Positions 16,943-24,702 are shown, counted from the first letter of the stretch. The stretch is DNA of 64,000 nt from Ignavibacteriales bacterium (GCA_026390775.1 JAPLFF010000007.1:1-64000), one strand, 5' to 3'. A program made the numbers and translations. Notes: generated by a model from the sequence alone, not told the origin.

Positions 16943-17371
16943 ATGAATTCAAAAGTAGACAAAGAGACCTCTCATTTTGATTTTAGATTAGTTGAAGTAG
17001 GTCCCAATGAAGATTTGCAGAGACTGGTAATGGATGTAGGTGAATTCTTATTTGGCAATAAATTGTTGTCGTTCCTTCGTAATAGAGTCGCTAAGGAGCC
17101 GAAGAGCACCGATCTCTCTCTTGCTTTATGTATTCTTGATTTTTATTCGGAATACTTTATTCACAAAAATGATAGAACGACTTTTAAGAAAGTGTATCAA
17201 AGCTTCGCTCATTTGAAAGAAGAATATTACAGACTTGATGCAGTTTATTATTTATTAACAATGGGAATGTTGGCATTCAATACAAAAGATGATGAACCAA
17301 TAGTTTTTGATTTTTCTCACGTTAGGAATCTTTTAGGCTATGCACAACATCTTAAGAAAAAGAAAAAATAA
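16943..17371 (+). CDS. 142-residue protein bracketed by inverted repeats, unrecognised
   Basis: A strong AAAGGAG ribosome-binding site precedes the ATG. The product is helical and amphipathic, with LVEVGPNEDLQRLVMDVGEF, then LCILDFYSEYFIHKND and a basic poly-Lys end (LKKKKK). No known domain, metal-binding cluster or membrane segment is recognised. Its gene lies centrally between two 55-base hairpin-bearing inverted repeats. It is followed, after 150 bases, by a pair of radical SAM genes. It could bind those repeats, or be a substrate or partner of the radical SAM enzymes; the sequence alone does not decide. Confidence 0.6.
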   Translation: MNSKVDKETSHFDFRLVEVGPNEDLQRLVMDVGEFLFGNKLLSFLRNRVAKEPKSTDLSLALCILDFYSEYFIHKNDRTTFKKVYQSFAHLKEEYYRLDAVYYLLTMGMLAFNTKDDEPIVFDFSHVRNLLGYAQHLKKKKK

Positions 17372-17395
17372 AGTCTGATCATTTATAAAAATTAA

Positions 17396-17447
17396 TCTTT
17401 AGTCCTACTTACTCCATCAAGATTAGCGCCGCATAAGTTCTTCAAAT
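17396..17447 (-). repeat. Right hairpin-bearing inverted repeat around the 142-codon gene
   Basis: Read on the minus strand it gives TGATTTGAAGAACTTATGCG, then GCGCTAATCTTGATGG and AAGTAGGACT, matching 16851-16905. The hairpin survives in altered form (AAGA..TTA with TAATCTT) around the same TGCGGC loop. It lies between the 142-codon gene and the first radical SAM gene. Confidence 0.65.
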
Positions 17448-17520
17448 CAATAATTAAAAAAAAAGCAGAGTAGTAGCTACACTATAATAATAAAAAATTA
17501 AACTGAAGGAGTACCATATA

Positions 17521-18915
17521 TTGGATAATTTATATAAACCAACTCGACTGATAATTACATCAACAGCAAAAGTTAATTCGAGAACAGATTTAATTATATC
17601 CAGAGTAAAAAAAATAAATCCAACTGTTCAAATAATTTATTCCAATAACCAAATACCCAAATTACCTAAGGGGTTAACGCCGGTTAAACAAAAAGAATAT
17701 TTAGATGAAACTCTTCTGCTTTGCACCCGTTCTATCGGTGCTCCTTTCATGGAAGTTTTTGCGTCGCCAGGCAACATTGCAGAAAATATTGGGATTATGG
17801 GAAAACTCGCTTTTCATTGTCCATTGGGATGTGAGTTTTGTTACTTACAAGTCGCAGGAAGAGGAACTCCTTGGAATCGGGTTTATGTAGATCTAGAAAG
17901 ATTTCGGGAAGAAGTCAAAAAGGAAAAGTTCGTTCATGAAATGTGCTTGACGTTGTGGTCTGCAATATCATTTTATAATAAAGAAGCACTAATGAAAGTC
18001 CCCGAGGGATTTAAAGATGTATGTGATAATAGAATACGCAAAGCTGTCCTATCAGAAAGAAATAATATTAACACGCATAAAAAAGCTTTAGAGTATTTGA
18101 AATTAAATATAGAGGCTTACTTTAAGGAGTTGGGGTTAGATATTAACGATCCGGCATACAAGAAGATATTAAACAACCTTCCTCAATATTATAGTAAGAA
18201 CAAGAAAAATCCGCTATGGATTAATATAAGTGAATATACCGATGTGTTAGGTTTAGATCATATAACAGGCATAATGGATGAACTTCTTTCTTGGTTAAAG
18301 GAAGATAAAAATCTTCGAATTAAACTAAGAACTAAATGTCCTAATCTTACAAATATTCTCAAGCATAGTAACCTAGATCGGTTGAACATCAATATTGATC
18401 TTAACACAAATTTTGCAATAAAAAATTTCGAGAACCGTTGCTTTTCCCAAAATGATCGAATTAAAGCAACAAATAAATTAATTGCTGCCGGCGTTAATGT
18501 GCAACTCGCTATAGAACCAATTATCATGTATAAAAATTATGAGAATGACTACAAGAAACTGATATTAAAAATTGAAAAAGAGATTGACCTGTCAAAGGTA
18601 GCAGATATTAAAGTTGGATGTGTCAGATACAAAACGCAACTCATAAATCATATCAAGAAAGTAAATCTTAATATTACCTTATTCAATAATCAACAACAAC
18701 TCGTTCCACCAATGAAGGGAGATAAGCGTTGGCGTTACTCAGAAGATGAGCGAATAAAAATATACTCTGCCATGATTAATGCACTAAAACCTAAAAATAA
18801 AAAACTGATAAAACTCGCTGCTGAAACGCCCGATATGTGGGAAAAATTAGGTCTTGATAACATCGCTGTCCACAGTAATACAGTTTATCAATCAAAACGT
18901 AAAAGGAAAAAATAA
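17521..18915 (+). CDS. Spore photoproduct lyase-like radical SAM enzyme
   Basis: The 464-residue protein has the radical SAM cluster C100-x3-C104-x2-C107 in FHCPLGCEFCYLQ, followed by GRGTPWNRVYVDLE. This is the layout of the SPL/SplB family, which repairs or modifies pyrimidines in DNA with SAM and a 4Fe-4S cluster. Further SPL-like phrases are KLRTKC and LNINIDLN, and AIEPIIMY. The start is TTG at 17521 with AAGGAG nine bases upstream. Its stop overlaps the next radical SAM gene (TAATG), so they are co-translated. The conserved SPL C-terminal Cys is not evident, so the reaction may differ. Confidence 0.8.
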   Translation: MDNLYKPTRLIITSTAKVNSRTDLIISRVKKINPTVQIIYSNNQIPKLPKGLTPVKQKEYLDETLLLCTRSIGAPFMEVFASPGNIAENIGIMGKLAFHCPLGCEFCYLQVAGRGTPWNRVYVDLERFREEVKKEKFVHEMCLTLWSAISFYNKEALMKVPEGFKDVCDNRIRKAVLSERNNINTHKKALEYLKLNIEAYFKELGLDINDPAYKKILNNLPQYYSKNKKNPLWINISEYTDVLGLDHITGIMDELLSWLKEDKNLRIKLRTKCPNLTNILKHSNLDRLNINIDLNTNFAIKNFENRCFSQNDRIKATNKLIAAGVNVQLAIEPIIMYKNYENDYKKLILKIEKEIDLSKVADIKVGCVRYKTQLINHIKKVNLNITLFNNQQQLVPPMKGDKRWRYSEDERIKIYSAMINALKPKNKKLIKLAAETPDMWEKLGLDNIAVHSNTVYQSKRKRKK

Positions 18916-19700
18916 TGAATATTAATAAACACGACGATTGGAAATGCCAATCTGCTAACTATATAATCGGTTGCGAGCACGGCTGTCTGTATTGTTATTC
19001 TAATGAATTGGCTGAGAAATATGGTTGGTTAAAAAACAATAATTGGACAACAGAAATTGTAAGGCAGCATGCTCTAGATACTAACTTCAAGAAATATGAT
19101 AAGCAAGTTATGTTTCCAACTTCACATGATATTACACCAAATCATCTCGATGAATCAATTCAGTTCCTTAGAAAAATTCTTGAGGCGGGTAATGATCTAT
19201 TAATAGTCAGTAAGCCGCATCTCGAATGCATCAAAAGAATCTGTAAAGAATTTGATCAAAATAAAGATAAAATATTGTTCAGATTCAGTATTGGTTCAGT
19301 GGATGATAATGTTTTAAAATTTTGGGAACCAGGAGCTCCTGACTTTAAGGAAAGATTTTCTTGTTTGAAACATGCTTCTAATAAAGGGTTTCAGACAAGT
19401 GTTAGCTGCGAACCGATGTTGGATGATCACATTGAGCGGGTAGTTAAAAAAGTTGATCCTTATGTAACGGAGACTATCTGGATTGGAAAGATCAATCGAC
19501 TTCTGGGCACCACCGGCCGGGGACGTCTAGAGTTTAATGGTCATTTTAATCCCAAAACAGAAAAGAAAGCTCTGCAATTAATTCAGTGGCAGAGCGATCA
19601 GAACATCATCAAGCTGTACGATCAACTTCGGACTAATCCGAAAATTCGTTGGAAGACGAGTATTAAATCTGTCTTGCAGAAGCACTCGTTGCCGGTTTGA
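18915..19700 (+). CDS. Second SPL/DUF5131-like radical SAM enzyme
   Basis: The 261-residue protein carries C20-x3-C24-x2-C27 (CEHGCLYCYSN) right at the N-terminus. ITPNH, LIVSKPHLECIKRIC, RFSIGSVDDN, SCEPMLDD and ETIWIGKINR follow, which are the strands of a short radical SAM barrel related to the SPL and phage Gp37/Gp68 (DUF5131) families. It overlaps the preceding radical SAM gene by one base, so the two very probably act as a pair. Nucleobase or tRNA/DNA modification is the reasonable guess. No accessory SPASM cluster is seen. Confidence 0.8.
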   Translation: MNINKHDDWKCQSANYIIGCEHGCLYCYSNELAEKYGWLKNNNWTTEIVRQHALDTNFKKYDKQVMFPTSHDITPNHLDESIQFLRKILEAGNDLLIVSKPHLECIKRICKEFDQNKDKILFRFSIGSVDDNVLKFWEPGAPDFKERFSCLKHASNKGFQTSVSCEPMLDDHIERVVKKVDPYVTETIWIGKINRLLGTTGRGRLEFNGHFNPKTEKKALQLIQWQSDQNIIKLYDQLRTNPKIRWKTSIKSVLQKHSLPV

Positions 19701-19740
19701 TGATTGATACTTATGAATATAATCAGGTATAAGATCCATA

Positions 19741-20010
19741 ATGGCAAAGAAGATATGTATCCCCGCTCCTAGTAGTGGGAGTTCTTCAAACGACCAGTTG
19801 TTAAACAGCACTAAGTTCTTTGACATACTGAATAATCGATTTCCGAACAAGATTAATTACTCTCTTGCAGAAGTAGCTGAAGTATTGAATCTCAGTTATG
19901 ATTTCGTACGTGAAAAAATTTCTTGCGGCGAAATCTCTGCAATCAAGTTTGGCGATAGATACATGGTAAATGTTTTTGAATTAGCGCGAATATTAGAGGA
20001 AGGTGTGTAA
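19741..20010 (+). CDS. Excisionase-family helix-turn-helix protein
   Basis: An 89-residue protein with a polar N-terminus and a winged HTH at about 36-85: YSLAEVAEVLNLSYDFVREK, then GEISAIKFGDRYMVNVFEL. This is the MerR-like excisionase (HTH_17) pattern. It is directly followed by the tyrosine integrase with no gap, the normal xis-int arrangement. It would bend att DNA and favour excision over integration. Confidence 0.85.
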   Translation: MAKKICIPAPSSGSSSNDQLLNSTKFFDILNNRFPNKINYSLAEVAEVLNLSYDFVREKISCGEISAIKFGDRYMVNVFELARILEEGV

Positions 20011-21087
20011 ATGGGAACAATTAGAAAAACAAAAAGTGGAAACTTCCAAGCTGATGTTAGGGATAAACAAGGCAGGCGCTACAGAAAAGTATTTAGAAAT
20101 AGAAAGGAAGCATCTAAGTATATCGCGATGACAGAAGATGAAAAATACACATTAAAGTTGGCGAAGGTAGGGTTGAAAAGTATTCCGACTCCTCTCCCCG
20201 CCCTTATTGACCAAGCGATAAAGTGTAAGGGAGCACTCGCTCCAGCATCTTATACCAAATACAAAAGTATGTTTGAATTCTTCAGAAACTTCGTAGACAA
20301 TGAGCGTATAAACTTTGCGGCCGACTTTACTCGTGTGCATGCAGATAAGTATAGAGACATAATCATAAATACAAAAGCATCTGCAAAAACTAAAAACTTC
20401 TATCTCTCAACTATCAAGTCATTGTTTAAGGATCTCGTTGATAGAGATTTGATTCTGAAAAATCCATTCTCACATATTAAGATGGAAAGGAAAAAGAACA
20501 AGACTATGCTAGAACGTGAAGAAGAATATTACACGGAAACTGAGATCAAATCATTCTTTGCTGTCAATATGGATATTATTTATAAAAAAATATTTCTTGG
20601 AATGTTTCTAACTGGGATGAGACGAGAAGAACTGCTATCACTTAAATGGCATAGAGTCAGCTTCGTAAAACGAATGATTGAAATAAGAACCGATGGATCA
20701 TTCACAACTAAAACCGAATCATCCGAAAGGGACGTTCCTATGAGTAATTATTTATTCACAATGCTTACTGAAATGAATAACACCAAAAATTCGGAATATG
20801 TTTTTCCTTCTTCTCGAAATACAAAAATGGATGAGGACAAACTGCTCCGTGTTTGCAAAGATATAGCAAAGGAAGCCGGAATTTCCAAGAATGCAACGCT
20901 GCATAAATGGAGACATAGCTTTTCATCGCATCTTGAACAGCTTGGGGTTAGCGAGAGTGTTCGTGGATATTTGATGGGCCATAAGCCAAAGACTATGACC
21001 GGTCACTACACTAAAATTGATCCTACAAAGTTGTATGAACAAGTCTCCAAACTAGATCAATTAATTAACGAGCGTACTAAAGAGTAG
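20011..21087 (+). CDS. Tyrosine recombinase/integrase
   Basis: The 358-residue integrase has an AP2-like arm-binding domain (about 1-45; KSGNFQADVRDKQGRRYRK) and a SAM-like core-binding domain (about 60-150). The catalytic domain is complete: R204 in TGMRREELLSLKW, K234, H298-x2-R301 in LHKWRHSFSSHL, H324 in LMGHK and the nucleophile Y333 in GHYTK. It catalyses site-specific integration and excision. It is immediately downstream of the excisionase-like gene (AGGAAGG ribosome-binding site inside it) and 1.9 kb from tRNA-Ser(GGA), its probable target. The lack of the extra IntI domain argues that it is not an integron integrase. Confidence 0.92.
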   Translation: MGTIRKTKSGNFQADVRDKQGRRYRKVFRNRKEASKYIAMTEDEKYTLKLAKVGLKSIPTPLPALIDQAIKCKGALAPASYTKYKSMFEFFRNFVDNERINFAADFTRVHADKYRDIIINTKASAKTKNFYLSTIKSLFKDLVDRDLILKNPFSHIKMERKKNKTMLEREEEYYTETEIKSFFAVNMDIIYKKIFLGMFLTGMRREELLSLKWHRVSFVKRMIEIRTDGSFTTKTESSERDVPMSNYLFTMLTEMNNTKNSEYVFPSSRNTKMDEDKLLRVCKDIAKEAGISKNATLHKWRHSFSSHLEQLGVSESVRGYLMGHKPKTMTGHYTKIDPTKLYEQVSKLDQLINERTKE

Positions 21088-21111
21088 GTTTATATTATAA
21101 GGAAATAAATT

Positions 21112-21612
21112 GTGGCAATAACAATTACAAAAGTAAAAGAGCCTAGTGGTTGGCTTTCAAATATGTCACCACATCAAATCCAGTATGCTGGCAAAGTATT
21201 CAGAACTGCAGAAGCTTTAGTCCAATGGCTTAGATTTCAAAATTATCCGGATGTTCAAAACGAAATCTTCATTCAAAAATCTCCAATGGGTGCTAAGATG
21301 AAAGCTCGTAAGAATCGAGATCTTCTCAATCGTGGTGAAAAATGGGATGAAGCTGCTGAAGATCTTCCATGGATGAAAATGTGCCTTAAATTAAAAATCG
21401 AGCAGCGTCCAGATCTCAAACAACAACTACTCGAAACCGGTGATGCAATTATTATTGAAGATTGTACAACACATGATAGAGAGTCAGCTAGATTTTGGGG
21501 CGCTGTTAAAAAAGATGGCATATGGGTGGGCGAAAATCAACTTGGTAAACTCTGGATGGAAATACGTGACGAACTAAAAGCTTCTGAAGCAAAAACAACT
21601 TCCAGTAATTAA
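21112..21612 (+). CDS. NADAR-family (YbiA-like) N-glycosidase
   Basis: This 166-residue protein starts at GTG 21112, with AAGGA upstream. The NADAR fold is visible: WLSNMSPHQIQYAGKVFRTA, EALVQWLRF, KSPMGAKMKAR, the helix LKLKIEQRPDLKQQLLETGD, then RFWGAV and NQLGKLWMEIRDEL. Members hydrolyse N-glycosidic bonds of ADP-ribose-linked substrates, including ADP-ribosylated guanine in DNA, or riboflavin intermediates. In a mobile element a role in reversing toxin- or defence-made ADP-ribosylation is plausible. It directly follows the integrase gene. Confidence 0.85.
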   Translation: MAITITKVKEPSGWLSNMSPHQIQYAGKVFRTAEALVQWLRFQNYPDVQNEIFIQKSPMGAKMKARKNRDLLNRGEKWDEAAEDLPWMKMCLKLKIEQRPDLKQQLLETGDAIIIEDCTTHDRESARFWGAVKKDGIWVGENQLGKLWMEIRDELKASEAKTTSSN

Positions 21613-21685
21613 TTAACGATTCAATTAAACATTATAAAGCCGTCACTAATGTGGCTGTTTTACTAATAAAATTCGTGAGGAAACT

Positions 21686-22054
21686 TTGAAAAATAATTCT
21701 AATCATGTAAATCTAGATTTAAGAAATGAAGTGCTGAAAATTGTCGATCAACTTTTTAAGAATCTTGCTTTCCTTGATCGAGAGAGTGAAAAAATTTCAT
21801 TACAAATTATTGAATCAATCAGCGCCTTCTACGCAGAAAAAAACTGTGGATTGCATTTCATTTTTGAGGAGAATGTATTACCATTTCTTAAAAGACAGCC
21901 GGAAAACATACGCCTTGAAAAAGTAAAAAATCTCTTGACTGATGGTTATATCGATATTCAAGATAAACGAATTCATTTGCGGTTTTTGCCATTCTTAAAT
22001 TACAAACAACCGTCAGGCGAAGAGATATTAACATATGTGACTGAGATTTTATGA
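21686..22054 (+). CDS. Unrecognised small protein
   Basis: This is a 122-residue protein from TTG 21686, with a GTGAGGA ribosome-binding site. It is helical in the first half (LDLRNEVLKIVDQLFKNLAF) and ends with a short beta region (YIDIQDKRIHLRFLPFLNYK) that looks like a winged-helix wing. No domain is recognised. It lies between NADAR and the decayed transposase, each gene being separated by a similar GCCGTCAC-type hairpin. It may be a cargo regulator. Confidence 0.5.
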   Translation: MKNNSNHVNLDLRNEVLKIVDQLFKNLAFLDRESEKISLQIIESISAFYAEKNCGLHFIFEENVLPFLKRQPENIRLEKVKNLLTDGYIDIQDKRIHLRFLPFLNYKQPSGEEILTYVTEIL

Positions 22055-22097
22055 CCTAATAGATATTCAAAGAAGGAAATTAAAATCAACATAAAAG

Positions 22098-22121
22098 GCC
22101 GTCACACCTGTGGCGGCTTTT
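22098..22121 (+). terminator. Rho-independent terminator
   Basis: The stem GCCGTCAC/GTGGCGGC (one T-G pair) with the loop ACCT is followed by TTTTGTTG. A related but poorer hairpin (AAGCCGTCACTAATGTGGCT) lies at 21637-21656 between the two genes before it. The two are similar enough to be copies of one short sequence. Confidence 0.7.
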
Positions 22122-22146
22122 GTTGTTTAATGGAGGCTATGTGAAC

Positions 22147-22899
22147 ATGATTGAATTATCAAAATATTTACAAGATGAAAATCTCGCAGAACGTTATTTG
22201 CTAGAGAAAGGAATTCTAAAGACCTGGACCAACTGCCCTCATTGCAACTCTAACAAGATAGGAAAAATAAGTCGCAGTAGAATAAAGTGTTATAAATGCA
22301 AAAAAGAATGGCATAAAAGAAAGGATAGTATTCTTGAAGGGAGGCATATTTCGGCAGCAAAATTTATAGCATTATTAAAATTATTTTTAGAAGACAATAA
22401 CCCGGTAATGATTAGCAAAGAAATAGAGGTTGAAAGACGAGCAGTGTTGTATATTATTAATTCGATCAATAATCTAATTCTCAAAGATTATTCAATTTTA
22501 GGAGAAAATAATAATAGATATGTTCTATATGTATTGGATGAGAAGATTATTATTAATAAAGAAGAAGTAAATAGTTGCTTCAAGAATAAATCATATATGC
22601 GAATTGAACCAATACGTTATAGAAAATTTGGAAACATTTATTCCTTTCTACTTAACTCTAAATGGATCGGTAAAAAAACAAATGATTTCAATACAGTGAA
22701 TAATTTCCTTAGTTTCTTAAAAGTTAGGTCGCTTAATTACGCGGGTATATCTGAAAAATATTTTATGGAATATTTGTTTATAGTGATATTTAAATTCAAT
22801 AATAGATCAAGAAATTTCTTCGAAACAGTATTGGAAATGATCAATTTTAACAGGGTGGTCGAAACTACACAACCCCATGATTTTTCAGAATTGGAATAA
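22147..22899 (+). CDS. Degenerate IS1595-like (ISXO2-type) transposase-derived protein
   Basis: The N-terminal part has the zinc ribbon CPHCNSNK...CYKCKKEWHKR of IS1595-family transposases. The helical segment HISAAKFIALLKLFLEDNNP and ISKEIEVERRAVLYIINSIN (HTH) follow. Where the DDE domain should be, only YVLYVLDEKIIINKEEV remains, without the usual Asp-Glu-Thr-Tyr box. The C-terminal helices (FLSFLKVRSLNYAGISEKYF) resemble the end of ISXO2. The protein is intact but probably unable to transpose. GGAGG precedes both the GTG at 22141 and the ATG at 22147. No terminal inverted repeats are obvious. Confidence 0.65.
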   Translation: MIELSKYLQDENLAERYLLEKGILKTWTNCPHCNSNKIGKISRSRIKCYKCKKEWHKRKDSILEGRHISAAKFIALLKLFLEDNNPVMISKEIEVERRAVLYIINSINNLILKDYSILGENNNRYVLYVLDEKIIINKEEVNSCFKNKSYMRIEPIRYRKFGNIYSFLLNSKWIGKKTNDFNTVNNFLSFLKVRSLNYAGISEKYFMEYLFIVIFKFNNRSRNFFETVLEMINFNRVVETTQPHDFSELE

Positions 22900-22926
22900 A
22901 AATCTTGTGACCAAAAAATGACCAAC

Positions 22927-22959
22927 TAGGCAGAATACACCTCATTAGGCAGACTACAC
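22927..22959. repeat. Two 14 bp direct repeats at the island end
   Basis: TAGGCAGAATACAC and TAGGCAGACTACAC differ by one base and start 19 bp apart, 72 bases from the 3' end of tRNA-Ser(GGA). A TGACCAA pair lies just before them. Spaced direct repeats beside the target tRNA fit arm-type integrase or excisionase sites. Confidence 0.45.
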
Positions 22960-22975
22960 AGACCCCTTTAAAAAA

Positions 22976-23020
22976 CAAAAACCTCGAAAACAGCATTCAT
23001 TTGTTATAGTCGAGGTTTTT
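22976..23020 (-). terminator. Terminator of tRNA-Ser(GGA)
   Basis: An 11 bp perfect stem AAAAACCTCGA/TCGAGGTTTTT is followed on the minus strand by G and six T. It starts ten bases past the tRNA 3' end. Confidence 0.75.
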
Positions 23021-23030
23021 ATTTTCTATG

Positions 23031-23117
23031 AGGAGAGAGAGGGATTCGAACCCTCGGTACCCTTGCAGGTACACTACCTTTCCAGGGTAGCCAGATAAAC
23101 CACTCCTGCACCTCTCC
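23031..23117 (-). tRNA. tRNA-Ser (anticodon GGA)
   Basis: This 87-base class II tRNA has the acceptor GGAGAGG paired with TCTCTCC, the loop CTGGAAA (anticodon GGA), a long variable arm, and the T-arm GAGGG-TTCGAAT-CCCTC. The discriminator base reads T, followed by CA, whereas bacterial serine tRNAs normally carry G (as the CGA tRNA next to it does). It marks the boundary between the mobile element and core genes and is the probable integration target. Confidence 0.93.
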
Positions 23118-23260
23118 GTTGAAGTTTGGTTTGTAAATATATTAAGAATCGGTAACAGAAAAAAATTTGTTCAGAGATGTAATACTAAATTGATTTCTAA
23201 TTCTTCAAAATGATAAAGTGTTATTAATTTTATAACTTTGTATCCAAACTTAATCATAAA

Positions 23261-23348
23261 GGAAAGGTGGCAGAGTGGTTGAATGCGGCGGTCTCGAAAA
23301 CCGTTGTTCCGGATTCCGGAACCGGGGGTTCGAATCCCCCCCTTTCCG
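23261..23348 (+). tRNA. tRNA-Ser (anticodon CGA)
   Basis: This 88-base class II tRNA has the acceptor GGAAAGG/CCTTTCC, the loop CTCGAAA (anticodon CGA), a long variable arm with a GTTCCGGATTCCGGAAC hairpin, and the discriminator G. It diverges from tRNA-Ser(GGA) with 143 bases between them. A protein-coding frame begins 13 bases downstream. Confidence 0.95.
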
Positions 23349-23361
23349 CAATAAATATCTT

Positions 23362-23814
23362 TTGCACTTTTATATTCCTCTCTTTCTTTACTTGATATTT
23401 TTTCCTACAAAAATATTACAAGCTCAATCATCTGTAGAAAATTGGGTTTCTGTTTCAATCGAAAACGATAAAACTCTCTATATCAATGTAACCGGTTTGT
23501 CGGGATTTCAAGGTAATGAAATTTATGTCTGGTCTTTAGAAGAAGTAAATCCTCCATTAACAATGGAAGAAGTAAACGGCGATATCTATAAAGTAAAAAC
23601 TTACTATCATATTAGTAAAGAACTTTTCAGATATGGAATTATGCAAATCATTTATTATGATAAGAATAATAATGTGTTAAAACATTATAATTATTATCGC
23701 AATACAGAAAATCTGAATTTTATTTACAACTTTCCGATAATGAAAAACTCAGATATTTATAAGATCTTAGTAAAGTGTTTGGAATATATTACGCCAGATG
23801 GAAGTAACCATTAA
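23362..23814 (+). CDS. Exported hypothetical protein directly downstream of tRNA-Ser
   Basis: The reading frame is open from inside the tRNA, but the first plausible start after it is TTG at 23362. From there a signal peptide (LHFYIPLFLYLIFFPTKILQ, then AQ) and about 125 residues of beta-rich sequence follow (VSVSIENDKTLYINVTGL, EIYVWSLEEVNPP). No family is recognised; it is probably periplasmic or surface-bound. No ribosome-binding site is visible, and expression may depend on read-through from the tRNA. Convergent mtgA ends 12 bases after it. Confidence 0.55.
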   Translation: MHFYIPLFLYLIFFPTKILQAQSSVENWVSVSIENDKTLYINVTGLSGFQGNEIYVWSLEEVNPPLTMEEVNGDIYKVKTYYHISKELFRYGIMQIIYYDKNNNVLKHYNYYRNTENLNFIYNFPIMKNSDIYKILVKCLEYITPDGSNH

Positions 23815-23825
23815 ATGATGTGATA

Positions 23826-24533
23826 TTAGTAGGAAATATATTCATTCAAAATATTTACCCCGCCGATTAAATTCATTTGCTGTAAAATATTATCACGACG
23901 ATGCATTAGATACCCGCTCGGTCTACGAGGATCGCGTTTGGTTGGATTTGGCAATACTGCAATTATAGTTGCGGCTTCTGTGGGATTTAGTTTTATAGAA
24001 GGTTTTCCATAATAAATTTTTGAAGCGGTTTCAATCCCATATATTTCATTTCCCATCTCTGCAATATTTAAATATACTTCGATAATTCTTTCCTTACTCC
24101 AAAGTAATTCCAACATCAAAGTGTAATAAGCTTCAAATCCTTTACGGATAATATTTTTACCAGACCATAAGAACATATTTTTTGCAACTTGCATAGAGAC
24201 TGTACTTGCCCCGCGAATTCTTTTCCGGTGTTCATTTTCTTTCATTGCTTTTTCAATTTGTTCAAAATCAAATCCGAAATGTTCAAAGAATTTTTGATCT
24301 TCAGATGCAATAACTGCCAACGCTGCATATTTTGAAACATTTTGGATTGATACAGATTTTTGTTTTACATCTGAAAAAGAGATCAACCCTAAAAACGGAT
24401 CTGTTCTAGAATTAATGAATGCAGAAACTGGCGGGTCAATTATTCTGAAGAAGAGTATTATGAAAATTGAAAATGCCGTATATAGAGCAAATAATGAAGC
24501 TAAAAATTTGACGACTTTGAGTGGTATTTTCAT
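23826..24533 (-). CDS. mtgA: Monofunctional peptidoglycan glycosyltransferase
   Basis: The 235-residue protein has one N-terminal membrane anchor (about 8-30) and a complete GT51 domain. It has ASEDQKFFEHFGFD (catalytic Glu), RGASTVSMQVAKNMFLW, ELLWSKERIIEVYLN, AEMGNEIYGIETASKIYYGK and PNPTKRDPRRP. It polymerises lipid II into glycan strands at the periplasmic face. There is no transpeptidase domain, which separates it from class A PBPs. It stands alone between convergent and divergent neighbours. Confidence 0.95.
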   Translation of the reverse strand: MKIPLKVVKFLASLFALYTAFSIFIILFFRIIDPPVSAFINSRTDPFLGLISFSDVKQKSVSIQNVSKYAALAVIASEDQKFFEHFGFDFEQIEKAMKENEHRKRIRGASTVSMQVAKNMFLWSGKNIIRKGFEAYYTLMLELLWSKERIIEVYLNIAEMGNEIYGIETASKIYYGKPSIKLNPTEAATIIAVLPNPTKRDPRRPSGYLMHRRDNILQQMNLIGGVNILNEYISY

Positions 24534-24702
24534 TTTCTAATAAGAATTTTTCACATAATAAATTTAATGACTTTAGAATGAACATACTTAAAATTTCTTA
24601 CAGAAATAAAGCGCTAATTAGAACTAAATCTAATACGGATTTGTTAATTAAATAGTAAGTTGAATAATAAGAAATCAAATTACTTAATAATGAGAGGTTC
24701 AA

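Noticed and set aside
14197-17371. Retron or diversity-generating element to explain the structured RNAs
   Set aside because: No reverse transcriptase motif (YxDD) occurs in any nearby frame.
20011-21087. Integron integrase to explain the attC-like sites
   Set aside because: It is preceded by an excisionase-like gene, has an AP2-like arm domain, and lacks an obvious IntI-specific insertion, so it is a phage/ICE-type integrase.
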